Origin: Actinomyces marseillensis
GTDB lineage: Bacteria; Actinomycetota; Actinomycetes; Actinomycetales; Actinomycetaceae
Direction: 5' to 3'
NCBI RefSeq assembly: GCF_900155605.1
Contig: NZ_LT707420.1
Location: forward strand, 1,018,690 to 1,082,689
DNA: 64,000 bases
The number at the start of each line of letters is the position of its first letter. Within the stretch, counting starts at the first letter, position 1. Shown piece by piece: positions 9,054 to 18,113 of the stretch. The position numbers and the translations under genes are program-made. Under the pieces are notes generated by a model. The model worked only from the letters and a program-made list of their open reading frames with translations. It ran no database searches and was not told where the DNA came from.

Positions 9054-9177
9054 GCCCGGGGGAGTGGGAGCCGGAAGACTCCCGACGCCCGGGGAGCAGA
9101 AACCAGAAGACCCACTCCGCCGGCACCGCTCACCCTAGAGGAATGCGAACCAGGCCCGGGGGAGCGGGAGCCGAGAG
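9054..9177 (+). repeat. Three imperfect GCCCGGGG repeats in the leuB-ilvE spacer
   Basis: Copies begin at 9054, 9087 and 9154. Each starts GCCCGGGG and continues roughly as GAG-x-GGGAGCC-x-x-AGA. Copies 1 and 3 agree best; copy 2 is more diverged. No terminator with a T run is seen between leuB and ilvE, so these could be processing or regulatory elements, or simple slippage products. Confidence 0.5.
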
Positions 9178-9278
9178 TCGCGCGCACCGCCCCCAACGGG
9201 TCAGATGGCGGACCACCTTATGCTTGACCCCCGCAAGGGGAATATTCTGAAAGCACTTCAGCTTTTGAGGAGGACACG

Positions 9279-10430
9279 ATGACAGAAACGCAGCACACTC
9301 CCACCGAATTGGAGCGATTGGGGGAGGAGCCTCTGCCTTCTGCAGATGAACTGGCTGGTCGTTTCCCGCTGACCCAGAACCCGAATCCGACCCCGCAGGC
9401 GGATTACGAAAAGGCCATGGAGGAACTGAACTTCGGAACAGTTTTCACCGATCACATGGCACACATGCGCTGGACGCCCGAAACCGGATGGGGCCAGCGC
9501 GAGGTCATTCCCTTCGGTCCTCTTGATCTGTCTCCCGCGGCCGCTGTCCTTCACTACGGCCAGTCTGCTTTCGAAGGCATCAAGGCCTACCGTCACTCCG
9601 ACGGCAGCATTTGGACATTCCGTCCCGGCTTTAATGCCGCGCGTATGAACCACTCGAATTGGCGTCTGGCCATGCCGCAGATGGACCGTGAGGACTTCGT
9701 GGGCGCGCTCGTCAACTACGTGCGTGCAGATGAGAAGTGGGTTCCGGGTGCTGAAGGATCCTCTCTCTACCTGCGTCCCTTTACTTTCGCGTCTGAGCCC
9801 TTCCTTGGCGTGCGCTCCGCTCACCAGGTTGACTTCTACGTCATCGGCTCCCCGGTTGGCCCCTACTTCAAGTCGGGCACTCAGACCGGCGTGTCGATCT
9901 GGGTTGAGAAGCACTACCACCGCGCTGGCCCTGGCGGAACCGGTTCCGCGAAGGCTGGCGGTAACTACGCGGCCTCGCTACTCCCGCAGAACTTGGCCGC
10001 AGAGCGCGGTTTCAAGCAGGTTTGCTACCTGGATACCTACGAGCACAAGTACCTCGAAGAGCTCGGCGGAATGAACATGTTCGTCGTCATGGCCGATGGA
10101 AGCGTGCGTACCCCCAAGCTCACCGGCGTGATCCTCGAGGGTGGCACCCGTAGCGCGATCTGCCGCCTGCTGCGTTCGCGTGGTGTGCTGGTAACCGAGG
10201 AATCCATTGCTCTTGCCGACCTGGTTGAGGGCATCAAGAATGGCTCGGTCGCTGAGATCTTTGCCTGTGGTACCGCTGCTGTCGTGACCCCGATTGCACG
10301 CCTCGCCTCGGACGATTTCGACGTCGAGCTTCCCGCGGGTCCTGTCACCCATCAGATTTGGAAGGACATCACGGACATCCAGATGGGCCGCGCGGAAGAT
10401 CCCTTCGGCTGGATGTACCGTCTGGCCTGA
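9279..10430 (+). CDS. ilvE: Branched-chain-amino-acid aminotransferase
   Basis: This 383-aa class IV PLP aminotransferase interconverts Leu/Ile/Val and their 2-oxo acids. The PLP lysine is K225 in GTGSAKAGGNYAA; FGQSAFEG-type (YGQSAFEGIKAY, 93-104) and EELGGMNMFVV motifs are typical of the long IlvE form. The ATG at 9279 has a strong ribosome site (GAGGAGGAC). It closes a leuB-ilvE group and is followed by a perfect terminator hairpin. Confidence 0.95.
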   Translation: MTETQHTPTELERLGEEPLPSADELAGRFPLTQNPNPTPQADYEKAMEELNFGTVFTDHMAHMRWTPETGWGQREVIPFGPLDLSPAAAVLHYGQSAFEGIKAYRHSDGSIWTFRPGFNAARMNHSNWRLAMPQMDREDFVGALVNYVRADEKWVPGAEGSSLYLRPFTFASEPFLGVRSAHQVDFYVIGSPVGPYFKSGTQTGVSIWVEKHYHRAGPGGTGSAKAGGNYAASLLPQNLAAERGFKQVCYLDTYEHKYLEELGGMNMFVVMADGSVRTPKLTGVILEGGTRSAICRLLRSRGVLVTEESIALADLVEGIKNGSVAEIFACGTAAVVTPIARLASDDFDVELPAGPVTHQIWKDITDIQMGRAEDPFGWMYRLA

Positions 10431-10507
10431 CTCGATTGACGAGGCCGTGGCCGCCTTCCCGCGCACTTAAGCGTGGGCGTGCCCGCGAGTTTGCGTTGTA
10501 AACCTTA

Positions 10508-10545
10508 ATAAAGGGGCGTTCGGAGTAATCCGAACGCCCCTTTAT
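10508..10545. terminator. Strong perfect hairpin terminator after ilvE
   Basis: Arms 10508-10524 (ATAAAGGGGCGTTCGGA) and 10529-10545 are exact 17-bp complements around a GTAA loop. The A-rich and T-rich ends make it a classical factor-independent terminator that could work in both directions. Confidence 0.9.
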
Positions 10546-10575
10546 GCACCCTCTTTACTTGCTCCAACCTTCTAT

Positions 10576-10638
10576 ATGACTTTCTGTCATTAAGAAGCTA
10601 AGGTAGTCCTAAGTAGAGTCATAATGAAATGACGTCAT
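10576..10638. promoter_or_regulatory. ATGAC/GTCAT half-sites upstream of the ABC exporter
   Basis: ATGAC-N5-GTCAT (10576-10590), GTCAT-N6-ATGAC (10618-10633) and the palindrome ATGACGTCAT (10629-10638) fall within 63 bp, just before the exporter start at 10664. Repeated dyads of this size often bind dimeric repressors such as MarR or TetR family proteins. No regulator gene is adjacent, so the factor is unknown. Confidence 0.45.
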
Positions 10639-10663
10639 AAAGCCGAATGAGGAGAGCGAATCG

Positions 10664-12331
10664 ATGGGACCGGAGCTCAACGCCTCGCCAAGCGCACTAC
10701 CGCAGCCTTTCCCGAAACAGCGGATGGCGAACGTTATCGAGATCATCAAAAATCTGCTGCCTGCGATGTTCCTGATCATTCTCTACATCGAGCTCGGTTC
10801 AGTCATTGATGCTCTCATCAGCGGCAATATCAGTCTCCCGTCACTGGGATACCTTTCACTCTTAGCCTTAGCAGCAGGAATGATGGCGTTTAGCGCCTCC
10901 TTCTCGGGGGGTACACGCCTGCGCGCAGAAGAACCACGTCTACGTCACGCCATGGTCGCCCAGGTTTTCCGCTTGGGTGTCAGCGAGCGCACGAAGGAAC
11001 GTTCGGGTCGCATCGTCAACACTGCGACCGACGGAGTGGAACGTAGCTCGAACTATCGGGGCACTTTCATTGCCCCCATGTTGGCCTCCTTGCTCACCCC
11101 GCTTCTTGTTGTTGTCGTCGTTTTTACTATGGATCCGGTTTCAGGAGCGTTTCTCGCGATCTCGATTCCTTTGGTTCCGCTGACCGTTGGCGCGTTCCAA
11201 GCAGCTTTCCGTTCAGTGTCGAACCGCTACCGCACAGCATCGCGAGCGCTCGCGGCCCAAGAACTTGACGCGATCCAGGGGCTTTCAACGCTGTCCTACA
11301 TTGGTGCAGGAAAAGCCGTTGGTCGCACCCTCGCTGATGCGGCAGAGAACGTGCGCGTCAAGGTCATGCGTTACCTTGCGGGAAACCAAATGGTCCTGTT
11401 GGTTGTTGACGGTGTCTTTTCGCTTGGAATGATCACCGGCGCGACAGCTCTTGCTTACTGGCGTCTCAGCGATGGTCGTTTCAGTGTGGGCCAGGCCGTC
11501 ACCCTTGTTCTGTTGTCCTCGATCATGCTGGATCCTTTGGATCGAATCGGTCAGTTCTTCTACATCGGCATGGGAGGTATCGCTGCAACCCGCGAAATTA
11601 AGCGATTCACCAGCGAAACTCCTGAGGTCGTCGACCCGGCAGAAGATGGCGTTCTTGCTCCGACTTCGCTTCCCATCCCCGGAGAAGTACGTATCAACGG
11701 CGTTTCTTTCGCTTACGAGGCCGACCTCCCGATCCTTGAAAATGCTTCCCTTCGTGTTGCCCCCGGTGAGCACATTGCCATCACTGGTACATCGGGCGCT
11801 GGAAAATCAACGCTTTCAAGCCTGATCCAGGCGCACCACCGTCCCAGCGAAGGATCCATCTGCATTAATGGCGTTGATATCTCCCAGGCACCCCTGCAAT
11901 GGGTTCGCTCGCAAATCGCTGTCGTCGAACAAACCACCTACCTTTTCTCTGACACTTTGCGCGCGAACATCTTGATCGCCAACCCTGCAGCGAGCGATGA
12001 GGATATCCTCACGGCGCTGCGCACCGTCGGCCTCGACGATCTTCTGGCGAGGCTTCCCGAGGGCTTGGATACCCGCGTCGGCGATAAGGGATTGGCACTA
12101 TCGGGCGGTGAAGCGCAGCGCGTCGCACTTGCCAGGGCATTCATCAAAGACGCCCCAATCCTTTTGCTTGATGAACCCACTGCACACGTCGATCTGGAAA
12201 GCGAAAGACAGATTCTTAACGCTATCGATACCGTCGCACGCGGGCGCACAACCATCACGATTTCCCACCGAGGAGCAACAATCGCTCACGCAGACCGCCA
12301 AGTTGAACTGAAGGAAGGGGAACTTCGATGA
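10664..12331 (+). CDS. ABC exporter half-transporter (CydD-like), first subunit
   Basis: This 555-aa protein fuses a six-helix type IV ABC membrane domain (about residues 25-310) to an ATPase. The ATPase has Walker A GTSGAGKS (~376-383), signature LSGGEAQR (~479), Walker B ILLLDEPTA and switch ITISHR. Helix and linker sequence (E-L-D-A-I-Q-G-L...YIGAGKA) look like the CydD/CydC group. The stop overlaps the next start as ATGA, so the two probably form a heterodimer. No cydAB is nearby, so export of a thiol is not shown; the substrate is unknown. Confidence 0.85.
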   Translation: MGPELNASPSALPQPFPKQRMANVIEIIKNLLPAMFLIILYIELGSVIDALISGNISLPSLGYLSLLALAAGMMAFSASFSGGTRLRAEEPRLRHAMVAQVFRLGVSERTKERSGRIVNTATDGVERSSNYRGTFIAPMLASLLTPLLVVVVVFTMDPVSGAFLAISIPLVPLTVGAFQAAFRSVSNRYRTASRALAAQELDAIQGLSTLSYIGAGKAVGRTLADAAENVRVKVMRYLAGNQMVLLVVDGVFSLGMITGATALAYWRLSDGRFSVGQAVTLVLLSSIMLDPLDRIGQFFYIGMGGIAATREIKRFTSETPEVVDPAEDGVLAPTSLPIPGEVRINGVSFAYEADLPILENASLRVAPGEHIAITGTSGAGKSTLSSLIQAHHRPSEGSICINGVDISQAPLQWVRSQIAVVEQTTYLFSDTLRANILIANPAASDEDILTALRTVGLDDLLARLPEGLDTRVGDKGLALSGGEAQRVALARAFIKDAPILLLDEPTAHVDLESERQILNAIDTVARGRTTITISHRGATIAHADRQVELKEGELR

Positions 12332-14133
12332 ACCCCCAGAGCTTCACGCGCATGGATCTTTCGCGCCGTCTAATCCGAGTTGCGCGTCCCGTCCTTTTCC
12401 CGCTTGTTTTCTCTCTACTTGCGCGTATCGTTGCGCTGGTTTTGGGGATCGCGCTCTTTGCGGTGGGAACATGGGCATTGGGTTCGTATGCCTCGGATCC
12501 GGCTTCGGTCACCCTGTCATGGGTGGTGTGGGCGCTGGTGATCATGTCCCTGCTCAAGGCCATCTTCCGCTACCTCGAGCAATACGCGGGACACTACGTT
12601 GCTTTCCGTTCTTTGGCCCTCCTGCGCAACTACTTCTTTGATTCGCTAGAACCCCAAGCTCCGGCGATGACCGAGGGGGCAGATACCGGTGACCTTCTCT
12701 CGCGAGTCACGAAAGACGTCGATCGTGTCGAGGTCTTCTTCGCTCACACCCTGGTGCCCCTGGCAACAGCGGTAATCGTTCCCATCGGGACTGTCGTGTG
12801 GATGGCATTTGCAATTTCGCCGCTCAATGCGCTTGTCCTTGCGCCTTTCCTTGTCCTGGCAGGGATTTGTGTTCCGACCGTCGGTGGCAAGACCACCGGC
12901 GAAGCAGCGCAAGTGCTTCGCGCAACTCGCGGCAAGCTCTCGCACCACGTTACAGACTCGGTTCAGGGCGTACGCGAAGTCATTGCCTTCGGGGCGCAGG
13001 AACACCGCATGGACGAAATGGCTGACGAGCTGGAAGAATACATTTTCCACGCTCAGTACAAGACGTCTTTCTGGATTGCTATTCGCCGAGGCTTCAACCA
13101 AGCACTGCTTCCCCTAGCAGTTGTTGCCCAGCTTCTTGTCGCCGTCTTTGCGCTTCCTTCGGGTGCTTTGAGCATTGCTCAAGTCACCATGTCCTTGGGC
13201 GTTGCACTGGCCTCCTTTGCACCGGTTTTGGCGGTTGAAGATCTGACTGCGGATCTGGATCAGGCCTATGCCTCGGCGGCGCGAATCTTTGCCGTGACCG
13301 ACCGTGAACCGCTGGTTCCCGATCCGGAAAGTCCCCGTCCCGTTGATGGCGGCGGTGATCTTGAGATTACGGGCGTGGACTTTACCTACCCGCAGGTTGC
13401 TATAGCTTCAGGTCTTCACGATGACGCGGAAGAATACGAGAAGCATCGCCCCCAAGTCCTTCACGATGTCACTTTGACGATCCGGGCCGGCTCGACGACT
13501 GCAATCGTTGGTGCCTCGGGCTCCGGGAAATCGACGCTTGCCGGGCTGCTTGCCCGCGTGTGGGATCCGGACTCCGGATCGATCAGTATCGGGGGAGTGG
13601 ACCTGCGTGAGGACACCCAGGACCATATTCGCTCTGTCGTCACCTTGGCTCCGCAGCGCGCACACGTCTTTAACGATTCAATTCGCGCGAATCTTCTTCT
13701 TGCGCGCCCTGACGCTACCGATGCCCAACTCCGCGAGGCTTTGGAAGCGGTTGACCTGACAGCCTGGGTCGCCTCGGAAAGCGAAGGAATCGACACCCAG
13801 GTCGGCGAAATGGGCGAGCGCATTTCCGGCGGACAACGCCAGCGGCTGGCCCTTGCCCGCGCGCTCCTGCGCGATACCCCCATCATGATCCTTGACGAGG
13901 CCACCTCCCAAGTTGATCGCGAAACTGAGGTACGCGTGCTGGCCGGGATTCGCAGGCGCACCAGTGATAAGACCCTGATCGTCGTCGCTCACCGCCTGGA
14001 CACCATTCGCGATGTTGATCGCATCATCGTCATGGATTCGGGCCGCATTGTGGAGAGCGGAACCTGGGATGAACTCTACGAATCGGGTGGAGCATTACGC
14101 GCTCTAGCTGAACGCGAAGAAGGGACACGCTAA
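12328..14133 (+). CDS. ABC exporter half-transporter, second subunit
   Basis: The protein is 601 aa. A membrane domain (~1-310, several helices, with the T-G-D-L-L-S-R-V-T-K-D-V-D coupling region) is followed by an ATPase with Walker A GASGSGKST (~394), signature ISGGQRQR (~499), Walker B IMILDEATSQVD and switch VVAHR. It has a consensus catalytic Glu (DEAT), whereas the partner has DEPT. Unequal sites of this kind are common in heterodimeric exporters. It overlaps the first subunit by 4 bp. Substrate unknown. Confidence 0.85.
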   Translation: MNPQSFTRMDLSRRLIRVARPVLFPLVFSLLARIVALVLGIALFAVGTWALGSYASDPASVTLSWVVWALVIMSLLKAIFRYLEQYAGHYVAFRSLALLRNYFFDSLEPQAPAMTEGADTGDLLSRVTKDVDRVEVFFAHTLVPLATAVIVPIGTVVWMAFAISPLNALVLAPFLVLAGICVPTVGGKTTGEAAQVLRATRGKLSHHVTDSVQGVREVIAFGAQEHRMDEMADELEEYIFHAQYKTSFWIAIRRGFNQALLPLAVVAQLLVAVFALPSGALSIAQVTMSLGVALASFAPVLAVEDLTADLDQAYASAARIFAVTDREPLVPDPESPRPVDGGGDLEITGVDFTYPQVAIASGLHDDAEEYEKHRPQVLHDVTLTIRAGSTTAIVGASGSGKSTLAGLLARVWDPDSGSISIGGVDLREDTQDHIRSVVTLAPQRAHVFNDSIRANLLLARPDATDAQLREALEAVDLTAWVASESEGIDTQVGEMGERISGGQRQRLALARALLRDTPIMILDEATSQVDRETEVRVLAGIRRRTSDKTLIVVAHRLDTIRDVDRIIVMDSGRIVESGTWDELYESGGALRALAEREEGTR

Positions 14134-14146
14134 ACTTTTCACACAT

Positions 14147-14207
14147 ACCGAGCGTTTCGTAAAAACGCCGTCCACTCGTTGTTCTCCAACGACGGACGGA
14201 CCTCGGT
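14147..14207 (+). ncRNA. Candidate structured leader RNA (three-way junction) upstream of manA
   Basis: An outer stem ACCGAG (14147-14152)/CTCGGT (14202-14207) closes two inner helices. Helix 1 is CGTTT/AAACG (14153-14157/14163-14167). Helix 2 is CCGTCC/GGACGG (14168-14173/14194-14199), extended by CGTTG/CAACG (14177-14181/14187-14191). All helices are exact complements, and the fold sits 26 bp before the manA start. I recognise no named RNA family. It could be a riboswitch-like leader or a 3' end element of the exporter operon. Confidence 0.5.
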
Positions 14208-14232
14208 GTCATGGAAAGGCTGAGGAGACCAG

Positions 14233-15423
14233 ATGGAACAGCTGCAGGGCTGGCGCAAGTTTGACGATTGGGGCTCGCAGAGCGCAATCGCTGAATTCTT
14301 GGGTGAGACCCCAGGACCCAGGCCTGTTTCTGAACTCTGGTTCGGTAATCACCCAGATGGTCCAACCCTCCTCCAGGACGGTTCAACTCTGGGTGACCTC
14401 ATCGCGCAGGACCCGAAGAAAGCACTTGGCTCGGGCATCCTCTACGCCTTTGGAACCAACCTGCCCTTCCTCATGAAAGTCATTGCACCCGACGAGACGC
14501 TTTCCCTTCAGGTTCACCCCACCAAGGAAATCGCCCGTGAGGGCTACCTGCGCGAAGAAGTCCTTGGAATCGAGCGTACCGCGCCGAACCGTTCCTACCG
14601 GGACATGAACCACAAGCCCGAGATGCTCTACGCATTAACTGATTTTGATGCGCTTATCGGTTTTCGAGTTCCCCGTAAGGCCCGGCGACTCCTCGAAGGA
14701 CTGGACGGGGAACTGGCCGAATTGCTCCGCCGTCGCCTGAACCTCTCCACGGTCCGCGGGGGCCTGCGTTCCTTGGCCTCGTGGGTCTTCGATATCGATT
14801 CACCAGTGACTCCGCCCTTGGTGGAAGAATTTGTCGCCGCCTGCCGGAGCCGTCTCGAAGCGGGGGAATCGCCCTCGCTTCGTGCCGACCAACTGGTGTG
14901 TGAACTTGAGGCCGCGCACGGTGGTGACGCGGGAATCATTCTGGCATTCCTCATGAATCCTGTGTCTTTGCGTGCAGGCGAAGCGGCCTACATTCCGCCG
15001 CGCCAAATCCATGCCTACCAGCGGGGTCTGGGCGTTGAGGTCATGGCGGCCTCGGATAACGTTATTCGCGCGGGGCTGACCCACAAGCACGTCGACAGCG
15101 CGCAATTGGTGGAAATCGCTGAATTTTCGGCGCTCCCGCCGATTCGCCTCGCTCCCGAGCACCCTAGCCCACACTCGGATCGCTTCCTCGCTCCCGCGCA
15201 GGAATTCGAGCTGACCGTCACGACCTGCACTCCCGACCTGACCGCCTTGCGTGTCCCGGGCGAGGGTCCGCGCATTGCCCTTGTCACCCGCGGCCGCCTG
15301 AGTTTGTCGACCGAAGCGGGGGAGTGCACCCTGGGCCAGGGCGAGGCCGTCTTCATCTCTGCCGCGGAGCACCACCTGCGTATCGCGGGCGAGGGCGAGC
15401 TCGTTCAGTGCTCCGCCCCGTGA
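14233..15423 (+). CDS. manA: Mannose-6-phosphate isomerase, class I
   Basis: This 396-aa Zn-dependent cupin enzyme interconverts fructose-6-P and mannose-6-P, supplying mannose for the cell envelope and glycolipids. Type I motifs are seen: LSLQVHPTKE with the metal-binding Gln and His, NHKPEMLYALTDFDALIGF, and YIPPRQIHAYQRG with downstream R-A-G-L-T-H-K-H-V-D. The ATG at 14233 has GAGGAG just upstream. The gene stands alone behind a possible structured leader. Confidence 0.92.
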   Translation: MEQLQGWRKFDDWGSQSAIAEFLGETPGPRPVSELWFGNHPDGPTLLQDGSTLGDLIAQDPKKALGSGILYAFGTNLPFLMKVIAPDETLSLQVHPTKEIAREGYLREEVLGIERTAPNRSYRDMNHKPEMLYALTDFDALIGFRVPRKARRLLEGLDGELAELLRRRLNLSTVRGGLRSLASWVFDIDSPVTPPLVEEFVAACRSRLEAGESPSLRADQLVCELEAAHGGDAGIILAFLMNPVSLRAGEAAYIPPRQIHAYQRGLGVEVMAASDNVIRAGLTHKHVDSAQLVEIAEFSALPPIRLAPEHPSPHSDRFLAPAQEFELTVTTCTPDLTALRVPGEGPRIALVTRGRLSLSTEAGECTLGQGEAVFISAAEHHLRIAGEGELVQCSAP

Positions 15424-15464
15424 TCAGGTTTCACAGCCCGCGCTAAGGGTGAGCAAAACTCTTC

Positions 15465-15494
15465 CATGCCTAGCACCGCGATGCTACAGGCATG
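15465..15494 (+). promoter_or_regulatory. Inverted repeat that includes the dedA start codon
   Basis: CATGCC-TAGCA (15465-15475) is complementary to TGCTA-ca-GGCATG (15482-15494). The ATG of dedA is the last triplet of the right arm, and no good ribosome-binding site is visible. As RNA this hairpin would hide the start codon; as DNA it could be an operator at a leaderless start. Confidence 0.45.
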
Positions 15495-16172
15495 AGTAAT
15501 CTTCTTGAACCTATTGTCCAAGCCGTTGTTACGCTTGTTGGTGCCCTTGGTGCCCCCGGCGTCGGTATTGCTGTTGCTGCAGAGAACCTCTTCCCGCCCA
15601 TCCCCAGCGAAGTGATCCTGCCTTCCGCGGGCTTTGCTGCGGCCTCGGGAAGTATGGGGCTGATCAGCGCAATCGTGTGGGCGACGCTCGGTTCGCTTGC
15701 TGGTGCGCTCGCCCTGTATGCCTTGGGCGCGTGGTTTGGCCGGGCGCGCTTTTACTTCCTGGCTGCGAAGATTCCTTTTGTTAAGGAAGCTGACATCAAG
15801 CGCGCTGAAGCGTGGTTTGTGCGCCGAGGCCCGCTGGCAGTTCTCGTGGGGCGCATCGTTCCCGTCGTGCGTTCCTTGATTTCGATTCCGGCAGGTATTG
15901 AACGAATGAAACTCCTGCCCTTCACTGTGTACACGGCAATTGGCTCAGCGGTGTGGAATTCGATCCTCATTGGTGCCGGATATGCGCTCGGCGCGAATTG
16001 GGCACTCGTCGAAGAATGGATTTCGCGATATCAGCTTATCGTTTTTGCCCTCGCAGGAGTCGCGCTTGTGGTGTGGGCGGTCAAAAAGTGGACAGCTCGC
16101 AAAGCCTTAGTAAGCACCGCAAAACCGCGCCACATGACGAAAAGCGTACGCAAGACCTCGTCCATTTCCTGA
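15492..16172 (+). CDS. DedA-family membrane protein
   Basis: The protein is 226 aa. The DedA signature ENLFPPIPSEVILP lies at ~29-42, and the conserved arginine region is GRIVPVVRSLISIPAG (~118-133). There are about four to five membrane segments and a basic C-terminal tail. Family members act in membrane lipid (undecaprenyl-phosphate or phosphatidylethanolamine) translocation and pH/proton-motive-force homeostasis. The start codon is within an inverted repeat. It is a single gene between manA and ilvD. Confidence 0.88.
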   Translation: MSNLLEPIVQAVVTLVGALGAPGVGIAVAAENLFPPIPSEVILPSAGFAAASGSMGLISAIVWATLGSLAGALALYALGAWFGRARFYFLAAKIPFVKEADIKRAEAWFVRRGPLAVLVGRIVPVVRSLISIPAGIERMKLLPFTVYTAIGSAVWNSILIGAGYALGANWALVEEWISRYQLIVFALAGVALVVWAVKKWTARKALVSTAKPRHMTKSVRKTSSIS

Positions 16173-16245
16173 TCTGAGCGAGAACTAGCCCCCATGCGGA
16201 ACTAGGGTTGAAACAGTTACGAAAATGTCATTGGGGGAGTAAACG

Positions 16246-18093
16246 ATGAGTAAGCCCTTGCGTTCAGCAACATCAACTCAAGGCCGCAACATGGCCGGAG
16301 CACGTGCGCTCTGGCGCGCAACCGGTATGGAGGACGGAGATTTCGGCAAGCCGATCATCGCGATCGCGAACTCTTTCACCCAGTTTGTTCCCGGCCACGT
16401 TCACCTCAAGGACATGGGCGAGCTTGTCGCTGGCGCAATCCGCGAGGCGGGCGGCGTCGCAAAGGAATTCAATACCATTGCCGTTGATGACGGCATTGCC
16501 ATGGGCCACGACGGCATGCTCTACTCGCTGCCTTCGCGCGAGGTGATCGCGGACTCGGTGGAGTACATGGTGAACGCTCATCGCGCGGACGCTCTTGTGT
16601 GCATCTCGAACTGTGACAAGATCACTCCCGGTATGCTCATCGCTGCCATGCGCTTGAACATCCCGACGATCTTTGTTTCGGGCGGCCCGATGGAGTCTGG
16701 TGCCTCCATTGAAGGCGTTGTCGAGCACCGCCTCGACCTGATCGACGCAATGGTCATGGCCGTGGATGATTCGGTTTCGGATACCCAGCTTGCTCAGGTT
16801 GAGGCCAATGCCTGCCCTACCTGTGGGTCCTGTGCGGGCATGTTCACTGCAAACTCGATGAACTGCTTGAACGAGGCAATTGGCTTGGCACTGCCCGGAA
16901 ACGGAACGACCCTGGCCACGCAGGTCGAGCGCAAGAAGCTCTTCTTGGAAGCTGGCCACCGCATTGTCGATATGTGCCGCGCGTACTACGACAACGATGA
17001 TGATTCGGTTCTGCCCCGTTCCATCGCCACCAAGCACGCCTTTGAGAACGCAATGAGCTTGGACGTTGCGATGGGCGGCTCCACTAACACCGTTCTTCAC
17101 ATTCTTGCGATCGCTCACGAGGCCGGGGTTGATTTCAATCTGGACGACATTGATGCGATTTCGCGCCGGGTCCCTTGCCTGTGCAAGGTGGCCCCGAACT
17201 CGACGACGTACCACATCGAGCACGTGCATCGTGCCGGTGGTATCCCCGCTCTCCTCGGCGAGCTTAACCGTGCGGGTCTGCTGCAGCGTGATGTTCACTC
17301 CGTCCATGCTCCTTCCTTGGAGGAATGGCTTGCCAAGTGGGATATCCGCAGTGGCAGTGCGAGCGACGAGGCCAAGCATCGCTACCTCGCCGCGCCCGGT
17401 GGCGTGCGCACGACCCATGCTTTCTCGACTGCGAACCTCTTCGAGTCCTTGGAAACGGATTCCGAGAACGGGTGCATTCGCGACGTCGAGCACGCATACA
17501 CAAAGGACGGTGGACTTGCGGTCCTTTACGGCAACATCGCCGAGAAGGGCGCGGTCATTAAGAGCGCGGGTATTGATGAGTCGCTCTTCCACTTCGTGGG
17601 TCGCGCCTTCGTCGTGGAGTCTCAAGAAGAGGCAGTTGAATCGATTCTGAGCAAGAAGGTTCAGGAAGGCGACGTCGTCGTCATCACTTACGAGGGCCCC
17701 AAGGGAGGGCCGGGCATGCAGGAAATGCTCTACCCGACCTCGTACCTCAAGGGACTGGGCTTGGGTAAGAAGTGCGCGCTGATCACCGATGGTCGTTTCT
17801 CCGGCGGCACTTCTGGTATCTCGATCGGTCACATCTCTCCCGAGGCCGCTGCCGGCGGTGCAATCGGCTTGGTTCGCACGGGCGATGAGATCGAGATCGA
17901 CGTCAACAAGCGTCTGCTTCGCGTGAATGTCAGTGATGAGGAACTTGAGCGTCGTCGCGCTGAGAAGGGGGCCACTCCGTGGAAGCCGTCCAAGCCTCGT
18001 TCGCGTCACGTCTCTGACGCCTTGAAGGTCTACGGAATGCTTGCCGCGTCTGCAGATAAGGGTGGCGTGCGTATTCTTCCCGACTGGGCATAG
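16246..18093 (+). CDS. ilvD: Dihydroxy-acid dehydratase
   Basis: This 615-aa Fe-S dehydratase converts 2,3-dihydroxy-isovalerate and -methylvalerate to the 2-oxo acids in Val/Ile/Leu synthesis. The cluster-binding cysteines are in [12 protein letters not shown] and [17 protein letters not shown], and the C-terminal [20 protein letters not shown] is typical. The length matches the E. coli type. The start at 16246 follows a GGGGGAG ribosome site. The Pr6Pr-like gene follows within 25 bp and may be co-transcribed. Confidence 0.95.
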   Translation: MSKPLRSATSTQGRNMAGARALWRATGMEDGDFGKPIIAIANSFTQFVPGHVHLKDMGELVAGAIREAGGVAKEFNTIAVDDGIAMGHDGMLYSLPSREVIADSVEYMVNAHRADALVCISNCDKITPGMLIAAMRLNIPTIFVSGGPMESGASIEGVVEHRLDLIDAMVMAVDDSVSDTQLAQVEANACPTCGSCAGMFTANSMNCLNEAIGLALPGNGTTLATQVERKKLFLEAGHRIVDMCRAYYDNDDDSVLPRSIATKHAFENAMSLDVAMGGSTNTVLHILAIAHEAGVDFNLDDIDAISRRVPCLCKVAPNSTTYHIEHVHRAGGIPALLGELNRAGLLQRDVHSVHAPSLEEWLAKWDIRSGSASDEAKHRYLAAPGGVRTTHAFSTANLFESLETDSENGCIRDVEHAYTKDGGLAVLYGNIAEKGAVIKSAGIDESLFHFVGRAFVVESQEEAVESILSKKVQEGDVVVITYEGPKGGPGMQEMLYPTSYLKGLGLGKKCALITDGRFSGGTSGISIGHISPEAAAGGAIGLVRTGDEIEIDVNKRLLRVNVSDEELERRRAEKGATPWKPSKPRSRHVSDALKVYGMLAASADKGGVRILPDWA

Positions 18094-18113
18094 GACCAGT
18101 GAGAGGAAAGCAG

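Noticed and set aside
10664-14133. Naming the ABC pair cydD/cydC
   Set aside because: There is no cydAB or other oxidase gene nearby, and the similarity is only at subfamily level.
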